Source: Voacanga thouarsii (Eukaryota > Streptophyta > Magnoliopsida > Gentianales > Apocynaceae). Taken from it: a stretch of 64,000 bases of DNA. The translations under genes were made by a program, and so were the position numbers. Below are positions 45,601 to 56,822 of this stretch, one piece after another. The notes under the pieces were generated by a model. That model was not told the DNA's origin. It made no database searches and saw only the letters and a list, made by a program, of their open reading frames with translations. The DNA lies in the NCBI GenBank assembly GCA_026120185.1, contig JANUWF010001281.1:310001-374000 (forward strand), written 5' to 3'. Position 1 is the stretch's first letter. The number at the start of each line of letters is the position of its first letter.

Positions 45601-46787
45601 TGTAACACCCCACATTTCCAGTCGTAGCTGGTCTTGTCTTCATGGGATGTCGCTCCTTCTAATCTCCCAAACAAGGGGTCTTTATAATCGATCAATACTT
45701 AATACACAGTAGAATCATACTATAACTTCAAAATAGGAAATTTATTTATAGAAAATTCTATAATACATGGATTTCGAATCCTTCATACAATATTCTTAAA
45801 CTTACAATATATCATATCTCATATTACTTAGTTTTACTCCATCACACATCCGTTGTGTACTTTGATCACCACCCTGTACAGTAGAGCTTAAAAACATATA
45901 GGAAAATGTGTGAGTGCTAAATAGTCAGTGAGTCCCGTGTGTGCTTGTGATTTTCAAATAAAACAGATTTCATGGTATTTTTCTCAATAATATAACATGT
46001 AAACAACATAGGAGATCTCATAATTGATACATAACAAATATTTTCTTCACATGGAGAATAATAGTCCCGCTATCTTTCAAATTCACATTGCAATCACCTT
46101 CGGAAGGAAAATTAGTCCAACCGATAACATTAATACTATAAGAACATTAGTCCTATGAACATAAGCATAACAAATTTCAAAATGAGAATGAATTCTATGT
46201 GACACACAATATCTAGATTCATAAAATGCTCATTTTCATATATTTCCAAAAATTACTTGGCAAAACGGTTTCATAAAATATATGGGAACTCACCTTGGTT
46301 TCTACTTCTAATTCCTCAAGTCAAGCTTATCAAATTGATAAAATCAATATCAATATTTCTCTATTCTCTCCATCTTTTGTTTCTCTCTCTTCCTTTACCC
46401 TTTTATCATTTTTCTCCTTCCTCCTTTCTAATTTTGGATCTCTTTCTCTCTCTCCCTCTCTTCTTCTTCTTCTTCTTTCTTCCTTCTGTCCTCTCTTTCT
46501 CTTTTTCCTTTCTGCCTCTCATTTTCACCACCGTCTCTCTTGCTTCTTCCTTCTCTCTTATCTTCTATTTATAGTGCTAAGAAGCTTAGGCTAGAAGTTT
46601 AGATGAAAGATTAGGTAAGAAGTAAACAAAAATGGTAGGGACACATAGAATAGTGATTCACCATTTCTAGAAACCTTAGGGACACTTGGCATGGTGACTT
46701 ATCACTCCTAGAAGGTTATGGAAGATTATGGAAAGTGATGACTCAACCTATCTCTAGATTTTTTTTTAGAAGCTCAAGGATGATGAC
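45601..46787 (-). mobile_element. Tekay-like LTR fragment
   Basis: It begins on the plus strand TGTAACACCCCACATTTCC and shares the AGTCAGTGAGTCCCGTGTG block with 39116-45230. A minus-strand TATA box (CTATAAATAG, 46565-46574) is followed downstream by a long GA-rich leader (CT-rich on the plus strand, 46370-46560). The start of the LTR is cut off at 46787 by the Athila-like LTR. The hydrophobic ORFs at 46257-46594 are translations of the CT-rich tract. Confidence 0.7.
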
Positions 46788-48544
46788 TGATAGGGCTTAA
46801 ATTTACATATATTTTCCTAGTTATTTGAGTATATTTTGAGATACTTTTGATATAATAACTAGATATATTCCTTCCTATTTGATATTTCACTTATAGAAAT
46901 ATTTTTCTGATATTTTATGTGAAAATAGATGAATTTGGCGTAAAATTAAAGAAGTTCCAATGGAGACCTGGTGCCATCCCAAGAAGACTGACCTAGCTTC
47001 GGTCCAAGACTGGACAAACAACACGAAATAGAAGAAAAACAAGGGAAGCCGTGGGAGCATGAAAGGAAGCCGCAACAAATTAAAGCCATGGCTAGCTAGC
47101 TTCATGATCGTTGAACAAAAGAGCAAACAAGCAAAAGAAAAAAAGGACAAGAAAGTAGCCTTGGGAAGATGTATTACATCCTTGGGAGATTGTAATAGGA
47201 AAGGAGCCGCGGCTAGGCAGGAAGAAGAAAGGAAATTAGCTCAATTGGCTCGTCTTGAACTCTGCATGGGTCATCGGCTTCGAAGCTTGTAGGTGAAAGA
47301 AAAGGGAAATGGCTTCATGGCATGGGAAGTGGCTGGGGAGGCTATGCGGCTCGGATGGTTTCAATTCTTAATTGGCTTAGTAGCTTCAACAATTGCTCGA
47401 TTAAGTGGCTTTGGTGGCTTCAAGATTGACTAAGCAAATTAGCCAACTGAAGGAATGATGGTGGACTTTATGAATTGCATTCTAAAGCCATTTTCGATTA
47501 GGAAATTACATCTTCTTTGTGTAGGATTTTTAGGAAGCTCTTGTAGCTATAAATACTTCTCATTCAAATTTGAAAAAGATGCACACACATGGAGAGTTAG
47601 ACAAATATTTAGAGTGCACCGCTATTAATATTTTCTCTAGAGAAATCATTCAAGGAGAATTAATTTAGGAGGAGCTTTCATTGGAAATTGAAGGGCTTGT
47701 CTATGAGTACATATTTCTTTCCTTTGCTTTATTTTTCTTGAACAATGAGGGGTTTAATTCTTTAATTGTATTTAGATGTTATTCTTGGATTTATGATTTT
47801 GAGTTCATTTAGTTCTTTGATCAATTGTTATTTTTCTTGATATTTGATTACTTATTTTTATTAAGGAATTGATTAATTGATTTCGATTGTTAACTTGCTT
47901 GAAAGTGGAGTTGATAATGGTTTTAATTTAATTAATTTCACATTCATTATATCTTAACTTGCTTGAAAATGTGGTTAAATGTCAAGAACTTAGGTAATCA
48001 ACGATTAGTTGATAAGCACTAGAATATAGTTTCATTAACTAATTTTATGCTTTAAATCACCTAGAGTATAGAGATTTATGTGAGGATTGATTTTAATACA
48101 TCTTTTGGGTAAATTGGTTGAGACAGAATATGTTCACTTATTTAACAAGAAAGTAGTGATTCTATGGATTGTAAATAAGGTGGGTCTATTTTAATTTCTT
48201 CATGATGCCAAGATAATAATTAATTGTGATAATTACTGAGTAATTCATGCTCATCTCTTCAAGAATATTTATCTAATTACATATTTTTTATGCTTGAGTT
48301 ATATATATTTTTTATCTTTACTTTTCCTTTTTATTCTCTTGTTATTTTATTAGCTAAGCAATAAAGATTTGAGTGAAGTAAGATAGGCGCCTAAGTTTCT
48401 GTGGATTCAATACTTGTTATTTTCTACACTGTATGATGGGTATACTTACCCATACGTGTGGTTTTCGTGGTTAGTGTTTTAACTAAAGCTTAATTGATTG
48501 TAGACTTTGTTGGTAATATTTTCTACACTAAAAGATAAACATCA
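46788..48544 (+). repeat. 5' LTR of Athila-like element
   Basis: It begins TGATAGGGCTTAAATTTAC and ends AAAGATAAACATCA, 1757 bp, and is followed by a primer site, so it is a 5' LTR. TATAAATA is at 47548-47555. It aligns in layout with 13318-16396 and 24817-26242. The upstream flank is ATGAC (46783-46787). The ORF at 47059-47292 is in the U3 region and has no recognisable domain. Confidence 0.85.
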
Positions 48545-48551
48545 AGTTTTT

Positions 48552-48568
48552 TGTACCGTTGCCGGGGA
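48552..48568 (+). promoter_or_regulatory. Primer binding site (tRNA-Asp type)
   Basis: TGTACCGTTGCCGGGGA differs at two positions from TGGCGCCGTTGCCGGGGA, the complement of the plant tRNA-Asp 3' end (CGCC reduced to ACC). This primer is typical of Athila elements, and it defines the plus orientation. Confidence 0.85.
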
Positions 48569-50302
48569 TGAACACTATCGGAAATACTGGAGTTTTGTAG
48601 ATTTAGCCTTTGTTGTATATGTAAATATCACTAGCTTTTGTTTTTTAGGTACTTTGTGAATATTTACGTTTTTTTTTAGTATATGATTTTGTTTTTGATT
48701 TGTTTGAATTTTTCTTACTATTTTTATTTTTCTTTTTAATTTGATCTTTGTTTTTCTTTAAGCGCGAGATTAAACTCATCATCATGGACAATCTACTATG
48801 GGGATATTTGTGGCCATGGACACAAATTCAAATGAGCCCCAATGATGAGAAATTGGCAAATTTACAAGCTCGAATTAACACTTTTTGTGAGACGTCATTT
48901 GAAGCCACAATAAATTCTTTTGTCGCCAGCACTAATTCATTCCTTAAGTGTCAAGATACCTCTTCCCAATGAATGCACCATCAAAGAACACAACTGGCCA
49001 AGTTGGTTGAAGATGCTATAAAGGCCCATACACTTGAACAAGAGGACCCCAAAGGAGAGGAGAGAGGATATGAGTAATAATTGCACAATGTGATGCGAAA
49101 AATTTTTGATTCTATTCTATACTCTCATATTTCTAATTTTTCTTTGTCACATGAATTTATAGGTACCTCTCCACTCACGGAGCTTAATAATACCATTGAT
49201 GATGTGTTGGATTTACCATGCCTCAAGAAGTTGGATCTTTCAATGCTACATCATAAGAAGCCCTTGGATGATTGTGGTAATTTCTACCCTTCACCCTATT
49301 CAAAATGAGGCAACTCAGTATTTGTAGATGTATTAAAAAGTAAGAATTTTTTGATTCCATCTTTAAGATCTACATTACTAGGTTCAAATGGGAGTTTACA
49401 TTGTAAAAATTCTTTTAAAAGAATAAGTGGTAAATCTAATGTTTATACACTTTTTAGGCATAATTTATATCTTTATGTTGAGAACTTGATTTGTATGTCT
49501 AAGAAGGTGCTACGAAAGGGGGGTGACACATTTACATTCATTGCAACTAATATTTTCCAAGAACCCTCCATTTTTCAAAACCCTCTCTTATTTCTACTTT
49601 TATCATGCCTAACTTTTTCAATGAGCATTAATTTCTTTTACAAAGATTTGATGAGGAAGCATGATGAGTGGAAAGAGTTTGTATCTTTGTTTTATGTTTG
49701 GAGTTGTTAGGTGTTATTTCTGCTAAATAAAGAAATATTTTTCCATCTTAAGTGTAGAGGAGTGAGTAGTATCTTTATTTGCTTTGTTAGGATTTTTGTT
49801 AGCATTTTTCTTTAGTTTGTTTTCTTTTATTTAGGTGTGTCTTTTTTTTTTTTTATTATTATTTTCTTCGTGCTTTTATTTGCGCTTTCTTTTGCTGGTA
49901 GGAATAAAGTCTTCTTAGACTACCCATTTTCTCTATTTCCAATTTTGATATCTATTGGAGCTTATAGCACTTGGGGAGTAATGCTTCATCCTCTCTTCCT
50001 TTATCATTTTTGGTCCTTTTGAAGATGCTTTAATGCATTAATTTTTGGCCAATGAGGGCATTGTCCATTTTAAGTGTGGAGGAGTGATTTAGTGATATTC
50101 GTTGTCCAAGTTCTTATCTTGTTGTTTTGTTAATGTCCAATCTCCTTTAGAATTTTGAATTGTTGAGTTAAATTGAGTTGATTTGTTTATAATGGGGTTA
50201 TGATTTTCTTTCTTACTTTGGATATGCTTTTGTCATTCAAGTTGGTTGGATTTTATTGGAGTAAAATTGTGTATTAACTGGATTATGTTATGTCTTGGTA
50301 AT
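48569..50302 (+). other. Internal region of an Athila-like element, no gag-pol seen
   Basis: Short open frames at 48748-48972, 49081-49308 and 49351-49710 have no domain I recognise; none looks like gag. From about 49740 the sequence is already 3'-UTR-like: purine-tract motifs at 49747-49770 and 50046-50089, and from GGTAGGAATAAAGTC (49899) it resembles 23379-24816. The element therefore looks like a non-autonomous Athila derivative with about 1.2 kb between primer site and 3' UTR. The Tat element inserted at 50303; the rest lies beyond the window. Confidence 0.55.
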
Positions 50303-51010
50303 TGTTGCTGTCAAAATAGGGAGCCGATGTAAATGGGGATCGACTTCATATTCGATAAACACAAACGATCCGATATGGCGTAACAGAAACTGGTATCAGA
50401 TCTTTTTTGAATCAGGGACCGAGTTCCTTGAACTTACCATAGAAAATGTTCAAGAAAGTCAACTAAGAATGCTAAACGGAAGAACTTTTCTGGGAAAATG
50501 GAATAATACTTGTATTAACCTGCTTAATGAAAGGTATAGAAAAAGTCTAATATTGAAAAATACGAACAGGAAGCTATAAGAAAAACTGTAAACAAAGCTT
50601 GTAAAGAAAAGCTATAATGAAGCAGTAAGAAAGCCGTAAGGAATTGAGATCCTAGACTAGAAAGCTATAAATGATGACGAAGTAAAAGAAATCGAAATTG
50701 AATATTGCTGGTTGATAGTTTGATTATCTCTTTCAGTTCTGGGTGATGCTTCTCATTTTATACTTGCTGCAAACGAGCCACTAACAGATCGTGGAGTTTC
50801 TTCCCGCCAAAAAATGCTCCCACCGGTCGTGCAGGATTCTTCTGCCGAAAGATCACAAATCTGTTTTCCTTCTTATCGGCTCCGTAGTGCCGATGTTGAC
50901 CATGGCTATCGGCTGCTTGAACGGTTGACTTTATTGGCTCGTCCCAATTTATTCAATCGGTATCGGTTCAAAGTAATCGTTGCATCGGCTCGGTAGAGTT
51001 GATGTCAACA
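50303..51010 (-). repeat. 3' LTR of the Tat element
   Basis: On the minus strand it begins TGTTGACATCAACTCTACC at 51010 after a G-rich tract and ends TTTTGACAGCAACA at 50303 (708 bp). A minus-strand TATAAAA lies near 50756-50763, about 250 bases into the LTR. The boundaries follow from the TG/CA ends and the tract; there is no second copy in the window to confirm them. Confidence 0.75.
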
Positions 51011-51025
51011 CATGCCCCCCCGAGT
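51011..51025 (-). promoter_or_regulatory. Polypurine tract of the Tat element
   Basis: The minus strand reads GACTCGGGGGGGCATG directly before TGTTGACATC. A G7 run at the LTR edge is a plausible plus-strand primer. Confidence 0.7.
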
Positions 51026-51333
51026 CCCGTTGTTTCGGTAGATGCGAGTCAGCGAAACGATGAGAATCGTACAACTATTAATGGCAGCTATTCTTTTTCT
51101 GACAAAATCAAAACGTCCCAAACATTGTGGAATCATTGTGACGCCTCGGCCTTAGAACCTGCGAACAGCTTAATTTCAAACTTCCTTATAAATTGCAATG
51201 GTCCCTAATCAGAACTCCTTACGACTTCTATCTCCTTCAGAATTCTACTGCTTGAGCAATTCATCGATATTTTATCTTCTTGCCCTAATTCCCTACAAAC
51301 TGTAAGTTTCCTTTCGATAAAAACAACATCACA
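51026..51333 (+). promoter_or_regulatory. Region upstream of the antisense ORF, candidate TATA box
   Basis: There is no coding sequence. TATAAATT at 51187-51194 on the plus strand lies about 145 bases before the first ATG of the opposite-strand ORF and could be its promoter. This is inference only. Confidence 0.35.
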
Positions 51334-54220
51334 ATGGCAACCCCTACCGATAAGAATATTCTGTCCTTGGTCCAAGCCGATGCCAAACTATTTACCTTGG
51401 GCCCGCGTCTCCTGCCTGCAGAGGTTACCACTGAACACCTGCGGTTTGTCCTGCCGGCTGGTTTCACATTCCCTTTGCAACATGACACTTTCACAACCTC
51501 CAATCTTCCCTCTTCTTTTCGCCATTGGCCCCGCAAACTCAAGAATTACAAAGAATGGCGAGACCACTGCCACGCCTAATTCGGGGCTATCTGGGCGCAA
51601 TAGGGAATTTTGGATGCCATCATAATGACCGACTTTAAGATGGCGTTTGACCGCAATCCATTTGCCGCCATTCAACCTTTTTGGTCCTCGGTGATAAACA
51701 GCTTTATCTTCCCGCACGAGATGTTTTCCCCTATCATTCTCGACATCTGCACCATCCTCGGCTTCCGATGCGAAGGTGATGAAATTTCAAAACTTCATGA
51801 CATGGAAAACTTACCAGCTATTGAGGCTCGTCTGGACAAGGCCTCTTCTTCATACGGCAACTTCATCAGCGCTCAACGAGGAGTGGAGGACACTCTTTCA
51901 AACCAAGAACAAGTGGTCTTCTTATAGCTTTGGCTGTGTAAGTATGTCATCTGCTCCCACTCTGCTGGCATCAGTAATGAGTACCGATACTATGTATCAG
52001 CTCTCTTACGGAGCTAAAGGCATTGTGACCTTGCCTCTCTAGTTCTTGCCTTGGTCTACCGCACCATCAACCAGTTGATGGCTGCTCTTACCACTGGGGA
52101 AGATCCTACCAATCTTGGGGGTCCACTCTGGATTGCCCAACTATGGCTGTATCAATATTTGCCCAACTTCGGCGCTAGTCGACTTATGGGTACCCAGGCG
52201 GACTCTACTAAACGGGCGACCAACTATTGGCTAATTCGAGTCCCTGTAAACACTACTTCTGCTGAAACCATCGTCTCGTACCTTTACTAATGTCGAGACT
52301 TCCATGGTGCTATCTTTTTTCTGTATGCAGCTAGCCAAGAGGGCCCCCTTTGGCTGAAACATCTGTCGGAAAGTCCTCGAGGCAACCTAAAAAACTCTCT
52401 GGGCCCGAATTCTGTGCCCTCGGGAAATTCTTCTAGGGGCTAAGCCTGGAGCCCGCAGTGCTAAAACCTCCTGTGAGAGGTACAACCCCTACTACTTTTC
52501 CCGCTAGTTTGGGCTGAGACAGGACATTCTGGCGGATCCGGGACACGTCTCCTCCTTCTTTATGAAATCGGTGTTATCGGCTGAAGATGTGCAAACTTTA
52601 GCTGAACGCACTCAGGCCATTTTGAGGTCTTTTGTGTTTAACTCCTTCCAGGTGGTGTTGGAGACTTCCCCGAATTTCGACTTGTGGTGGAGGCTATTGA
52701 GCGGGGCCCTATTTTCGGCCCCCATAGGCGTCTGGCTCCTCCTAATTCCTAGGCCGGCCGCCTCTTTACCTAAACCGTCATCCGCTAAAAAAGGAAAAAC
52801 AGGTAAAACACCCTGTAAGTCCTGTAATAATGTCGACCTTACTTACTCTCTTGGTGCAGAAAACCTTTACTGCTGCTTCTGCTGCCCTGGAAAATGAGGA
52901 AGAAGAGATTGAGGTCCCGCCCCTGCTTCGTTGATCAAATAGGAAACAAGAAACACTGACTCCTTCTGCTTCCAAGGTTTGCTTCTGGCAATTCTTATTT
53001 TGCTCGGTTCCTCCAATGTCTAAGTTTTGTCTAATGGCGTCATCCTTTCTACAGAGACGCAAACAAGGGATAAACCGTCCTGTTATCATTGACACTTCTT
53101 CTGACTCGGAGGAGGATATGCCGCTCCGAACTTTAGCCAAAAGGGTGGCTGAAAGGACTGCTCATCTAATGGCAGATACCTCGTTGGTGGAGGCTACGGC
53201 TCCTTCTTCTGCGACCGACGTATCGGCTTCCTAACCCGCGGCAACCCTTCCGTTGGCTGAGCTTCCGACTTCTGAAAGTCCATCCTCTGTCCCACCAAGG
53301 CCTAAAAAACAACCAGTGGCCGCAGATATGGAGACAACGGTGCCTCCCCCCAGCCAGGGAACTGGAGCAACTACTGCTTCCCTGCCGATGCTGACGTTGG
53401 CTTCGGCGCTAGACTTCCTTGATGGCCTCCTCGAGACTTCCCTGCCTACTGAGAGGGCCACTCTGGACAATGTTAGCGAGCCCTTTTGCGGATTGTTCAG
53501 TCGGCCGACCCCGACATGTCCTCTGTACTTCGGGAACTAGCAATTGGATGTTCGGGGCAAATACGCTTCACTGGTCGCTTCTTGTTTGATACGCAACGCC
53601 GTCGGAATGAAGCACACGACCAGTTAGAGTTTCTAAAGTTGCATCGAGAAAATGTAGCATTTGTAGAAAAAGATCGTCGGGAATTCACGGGTCAACTTAC
53701 CCTTCTGCGAGCCGACATTGCGAAGAGCAAAGGGAAGATTAAACGGCTCGAACACCAGATATTTGAACTCCAGGAAGAACTTACCTCTGAGAAAAAGGCC
53801 TTGGAGCAGCGGCTTGTGTCAAAGAAAGGGCTTCGGAGACAGTCTAGGCCATTGATGACTCCCTTTTTCAGCATAATGACGAATGGCTAATGCTGGAGGT
53901 GGAAGAAGAACTGCTCGAGACTGAATTATCGAACTCAACCACCCTGCTGAATGAGATGAGGTCCGGGTGGGACCACTTTGTGGCTAAACTGAAAAAGGCT
54001 TTACACCCTTCGCCTTCTGATGAAGTAGGCCCTTCCGGGACTCAAGCTGAAGACACTACCCCTTCGATGGCTGAAACAGGGGTTTAAGAGATGTTTGATG
54101 AAGAGGTGGTCCGGCCTTCCGAAAGAGGAACAGAAATGGAGGCTGAGAGGGTTGAAGAAGAATTTCCCGTTCCTAATCCGCAGCCAACGGAAGTTGCCAT
54201 GATGTCTAGTCAAGCAGCCT
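51334..54220 (+). pseudogene. Antisense ORF of the Tat element: plant mobile domain plus coiled coil
   Basis: Opposite in strand to gag-pol. The first part is in one frame from the ATG at 51334 to 52290, with a few stops: LRFVLPAGFTFPLQH, then FIFPHEMFSPIILDICTILG and GPLWIAQLWLYQYLPNFG. This pattern (hydrophobic block, PxExxP..LD, PLWxxQLWL) is that of the plant mobile domain / aminotransferase-like family. The rest shifts frame several times: 52562-52897, 53016-53234 with an acidic SSDSEED, 53253-53540, and 53486-54087, which is a charged heptad-rich coiled coil (RRRNEAHDQLEFLKLHREN, KIKRLEHQIFELQEEL). Extra ORFs, some antisense, are known in Tat elements; their role is unknown. The region is richer in GC than its surroundings. 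Confidence 0.72.
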
Positions 54221-54421
54221 ATTGAGTCAACAGATCCAAATCGGCAGGTGATTATTCCTTATCGGCCAACACTATTGCCCCCTCCCCCTTCTGATGATAG
54301 CTAACTTCTCTTGTAATGGCACTTACGGCTATTTGATTGGCCTCTTGTGATCAGTTCAAAATATCAGGCCAACAAGTTTTGCTCAAAACGCTTTTCTCTT
54401 TCTTTTTCTTCTTTTTTTTTT

Positions 54422-55635
54422 TTACTCGCTAGTCCCTTCCCAGAACGTCGGATAGTACCGCTTCAAAAACTTACTGTTAATCGCTTTATCTACCTCCTTT
54501 CCATCGGGTGTCATTATGCGGTAAGCTCCTCCATCAAGAACTTATGTTATTAAGAAGGGACCTTCCCAGGATGCGGACCACTTACCATACTTCGGATCTT
54601 TTGGAGCAGCAGGGAGAATAGTCTTCGATACCATGTCTCCTTCTTGAAAACTTCTTTCTTGAACTTTCCGATTGTACACCCTTGTCACCTTTTCCTTGTG
54701 TTGTTTTATATTCTCCAAGGCAACCCAGCGGTCCATCTCAACTTGGTCTAGGCTTAGGGCTAAAGCTAACTGGTAATCTTCAGTCGTTAGACCATGCTGG
54801 TAGGCTATCCGGGCCAACTGCAATGATATCTCAACAGGTAACACAGCATCCTGCCCATAAGTAAGTCTAAACGGAGTGAACCTAGTTGCAGTTTTAGCAG
54901 CATTCCGATGGGCCCATAATACTTCCTGCAACGTCTTATGCCATCTTCTTGGATTATCTTCTACTGCCTTGCGGATCATTCTGATTAAGGTTTTGTTTGT
55001 TGCCTCTGCTTATCTGTTGGCCTGTGTATAATAAGGAGAAGAGTGGATCAACTTAACTTTAAACTGTGTTAGGAAATTACATACCTGGTCCCCTGTAAAC
55101 ACTGTCCCTTGATCCGTTGTTATTGTCTCTGGGACTCTAAAACGAAAGAGAATGCTTTGCTGGAGAAAGTTGATGACTGCTGTTTATGTTACTTTGACCA
55201 TTGATTGCACCTCTACCCACTTGGTGAAGTAATCTGTTGCCACAAATATGAATGTGTGCCTTTTTTGCTGAGGGTGGATAAATCTTTCTGATGATGTCCA
55301 AGGCCCATCCACCGAAAGGCCATGGCTTAATGATCTGATGCAATTTTGTGGAAGAAGTATGCAGTAAAGGGCCATGCTTTTGGCAAGCTTTACAGCCAGC
55401 CGCATAAGCATTACAATCTGTAGTCATTGACGGCAAAAAAAAACCATGACGTTGAAGCGTCCACTTCAGCTTTGGGCCCGCTTGATGTGCTCCACATAAA
55501 CCTTCATGCACCTCTGCCATAGCCCGTAAGGCTTCCTTCTTGGAGAGACACTTTAAAGGGATTCTGGTGTGACTCCGTCGGAACAAACCATTGCCTATCA
55601 ATGTAAAGCTGAGGACTTTTCGTTTCACTTCTCGA
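54422..55635 (-). pseudogene. Tat integrase
   Basis: The zinc region lies at 55380-55560: VHEGLCGAHQAGPKL and YAAGCKACQKHG (HHCC complete). The core starts WALDIIRKI and ATDYFTKWVEVQ near 55200-55320, and a frameshift lies near 55200. Between 54979 and 55137 the core is broken. The C-terminus at 54542-54979 (PRRWHKTLQEVLWAHRNAAK, TPFRLTYGQDAVLPVEI, KVQERSFQEGDMV) is intact, and the frame ends at 54422 after FLKRYYPTFWEG. The block order and TYGQDAVLPVE are typical of Tat integrases. Confidence 0.88.
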
Positions 55636-56110
55636 GATGTCTGTCCAGTCGGATTTCTTAAATAATCAACAATCTCCTGTCGCCAATCTTCTTGACACTC
55701 TATCTCCGCTATCTGTTAGCACATTACTGCTTTCCTAAAACCTGAAGCTAGCTGAGCTAAATCGTTAGCACTTTGGTTTTTTGTCCTGGGAACATGAACT
55801 AGAGTGACCTCCAGGAAGTGCTGAAGTAGCCCTTTTATCTCCTATAACTTACTTGAGAGCAACGGGTTAGCACATTTATAACCTCCTACTACTTTTCAGA
55901 TAACCACTTGTGAATCACCTACAATTCTAACTACTCGAGCTTCCAGTGTTTTCAGGATCCGCAACCCTAACAAAAGGGCATCATATTTCGCCTGATTATT
56001 AGTTGTCCCCTTATTTAACTTAAAGTGGACCTTGCCCTGCTGTCCGTTCGGAGATTCAAAGACCAGACCAATACCAGCCTTCTGCTGGGTACTTGAGCCA
56101 TCAAATTGTA
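55636..56110 (-). pseudogene. Second, archaeal-type RNase H of the Tat element
   Basis: The minus strand reads DGSSTQQKAGIGLVFESPNG, then GTTNNQAEYDALLLGLRIL, VVRIVGDSQVV and HVPRTKNQSANDLAQLAS. These give the catalytic D (DGSS), E (NNQAEYDALL), D (GDSQ) and final D (AND), so the active site looks complete. One or two stops interrupt it. This extra RNase H after the classical one is characteristic of Tat elements and is thought to have been acquired from plant RNase H-like genes. Confidence 0.85.
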
Positions 56111-56822
56111 AAACCTATGGTTTCAAAGAAATGTACCTCTGCGGCTTGTCTCTAGCTGTTTGTGGTATCTCCAGAGAAGAATGTTTAGCTAAAAAATCTG
56201 CAACAGCTTGTCCTTTCACAGCCGTCAGTGGCACATAAGTTAGAGAAAAAGCATTTAGTTTGACCGCCCATTTTATAAGCCGGCCATTCAGTAAAGGGCG
56301 ATTCAACCAATGTTTGATTAAATCTACCTTACATAGGATATGTACCTCCCTAAATAACAAGTAATGCTCTAGCTTTGTGCATGCATAGTGAGGAGATAAG
56401 CATAGCTTTTCAATAGGGGTGTACCTAGTCTCCGTATCCGATAGATTTCGACTAAGGTAGTATACTGCTCTTTCTATCCCTTGCTTGTTATCCTGAGCCA
56501 ATAAACTGCCGATAGATCCTTCCACAACTAATTTATATAACTTCATGGGGGACTGGTCATGGGGAGGAGCTAACACCGGTGAATGTGATAAAGCTACCTT
56601 TATTTACTCAAACGCCATCTGATGCTCAGGCTGCCAGATAAACTCTTGAGATAACTTTAAACGTAACAAGGAAGAAAAAACCTTCTGTTTACTTGCAGCG
56701 TTTACCAAAAAACGCTATAAAAAATTTATCTTCCCCAAGAAACTTTGTAGCTCTTTCTTCGTCTGAGGTGGTCTTACCTGTAGAATATCTCGAGCCTTAT
56801 TCTAATCTATTTCAATCCTGCT
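56111..56822 (-). pseudogene. Classical RNase H and connection domain of the Tat element
   Basis: The frame at 56115-56576 reads LYKLVVEGSIGSLLAQDNKQ, ERAVYYLSRNLSDTETRYTP, YACTKLEHYLLFREVHI and GRLIKWAVKLNAFSLTYVP. The first block, which in active RNases H carries the catalytic aspartate, has V-E-G here, as is common in Tat elements where the second RNase H is thought to have taken over. Between 56580 and 56822 is the RT connection with stops. Confidence 0.82.

Noticed and set aside
46257..46594. Two overlapping hydrophobic ORFs rich in F, L and S, looking like membrane proteins
   Set aside because: They are translations of a CT-rich tract that is the complement of the GA-rich leader of a Tekay-like LTR.
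53231..53874. Minus-strand ORFs at 53231-53470, 53497-53688 and 53692-53874
   Set aside because: Shadows of the plus-strand antisense ORF; their translation has no similarity and contains reversed codons of the coiled coil.
50814..54220. GC-richer region considered as a host gene
   Set aside because: It lies between the 3' LTR and integrase of one Tat element, and the frame resembles a domain known from such elements.
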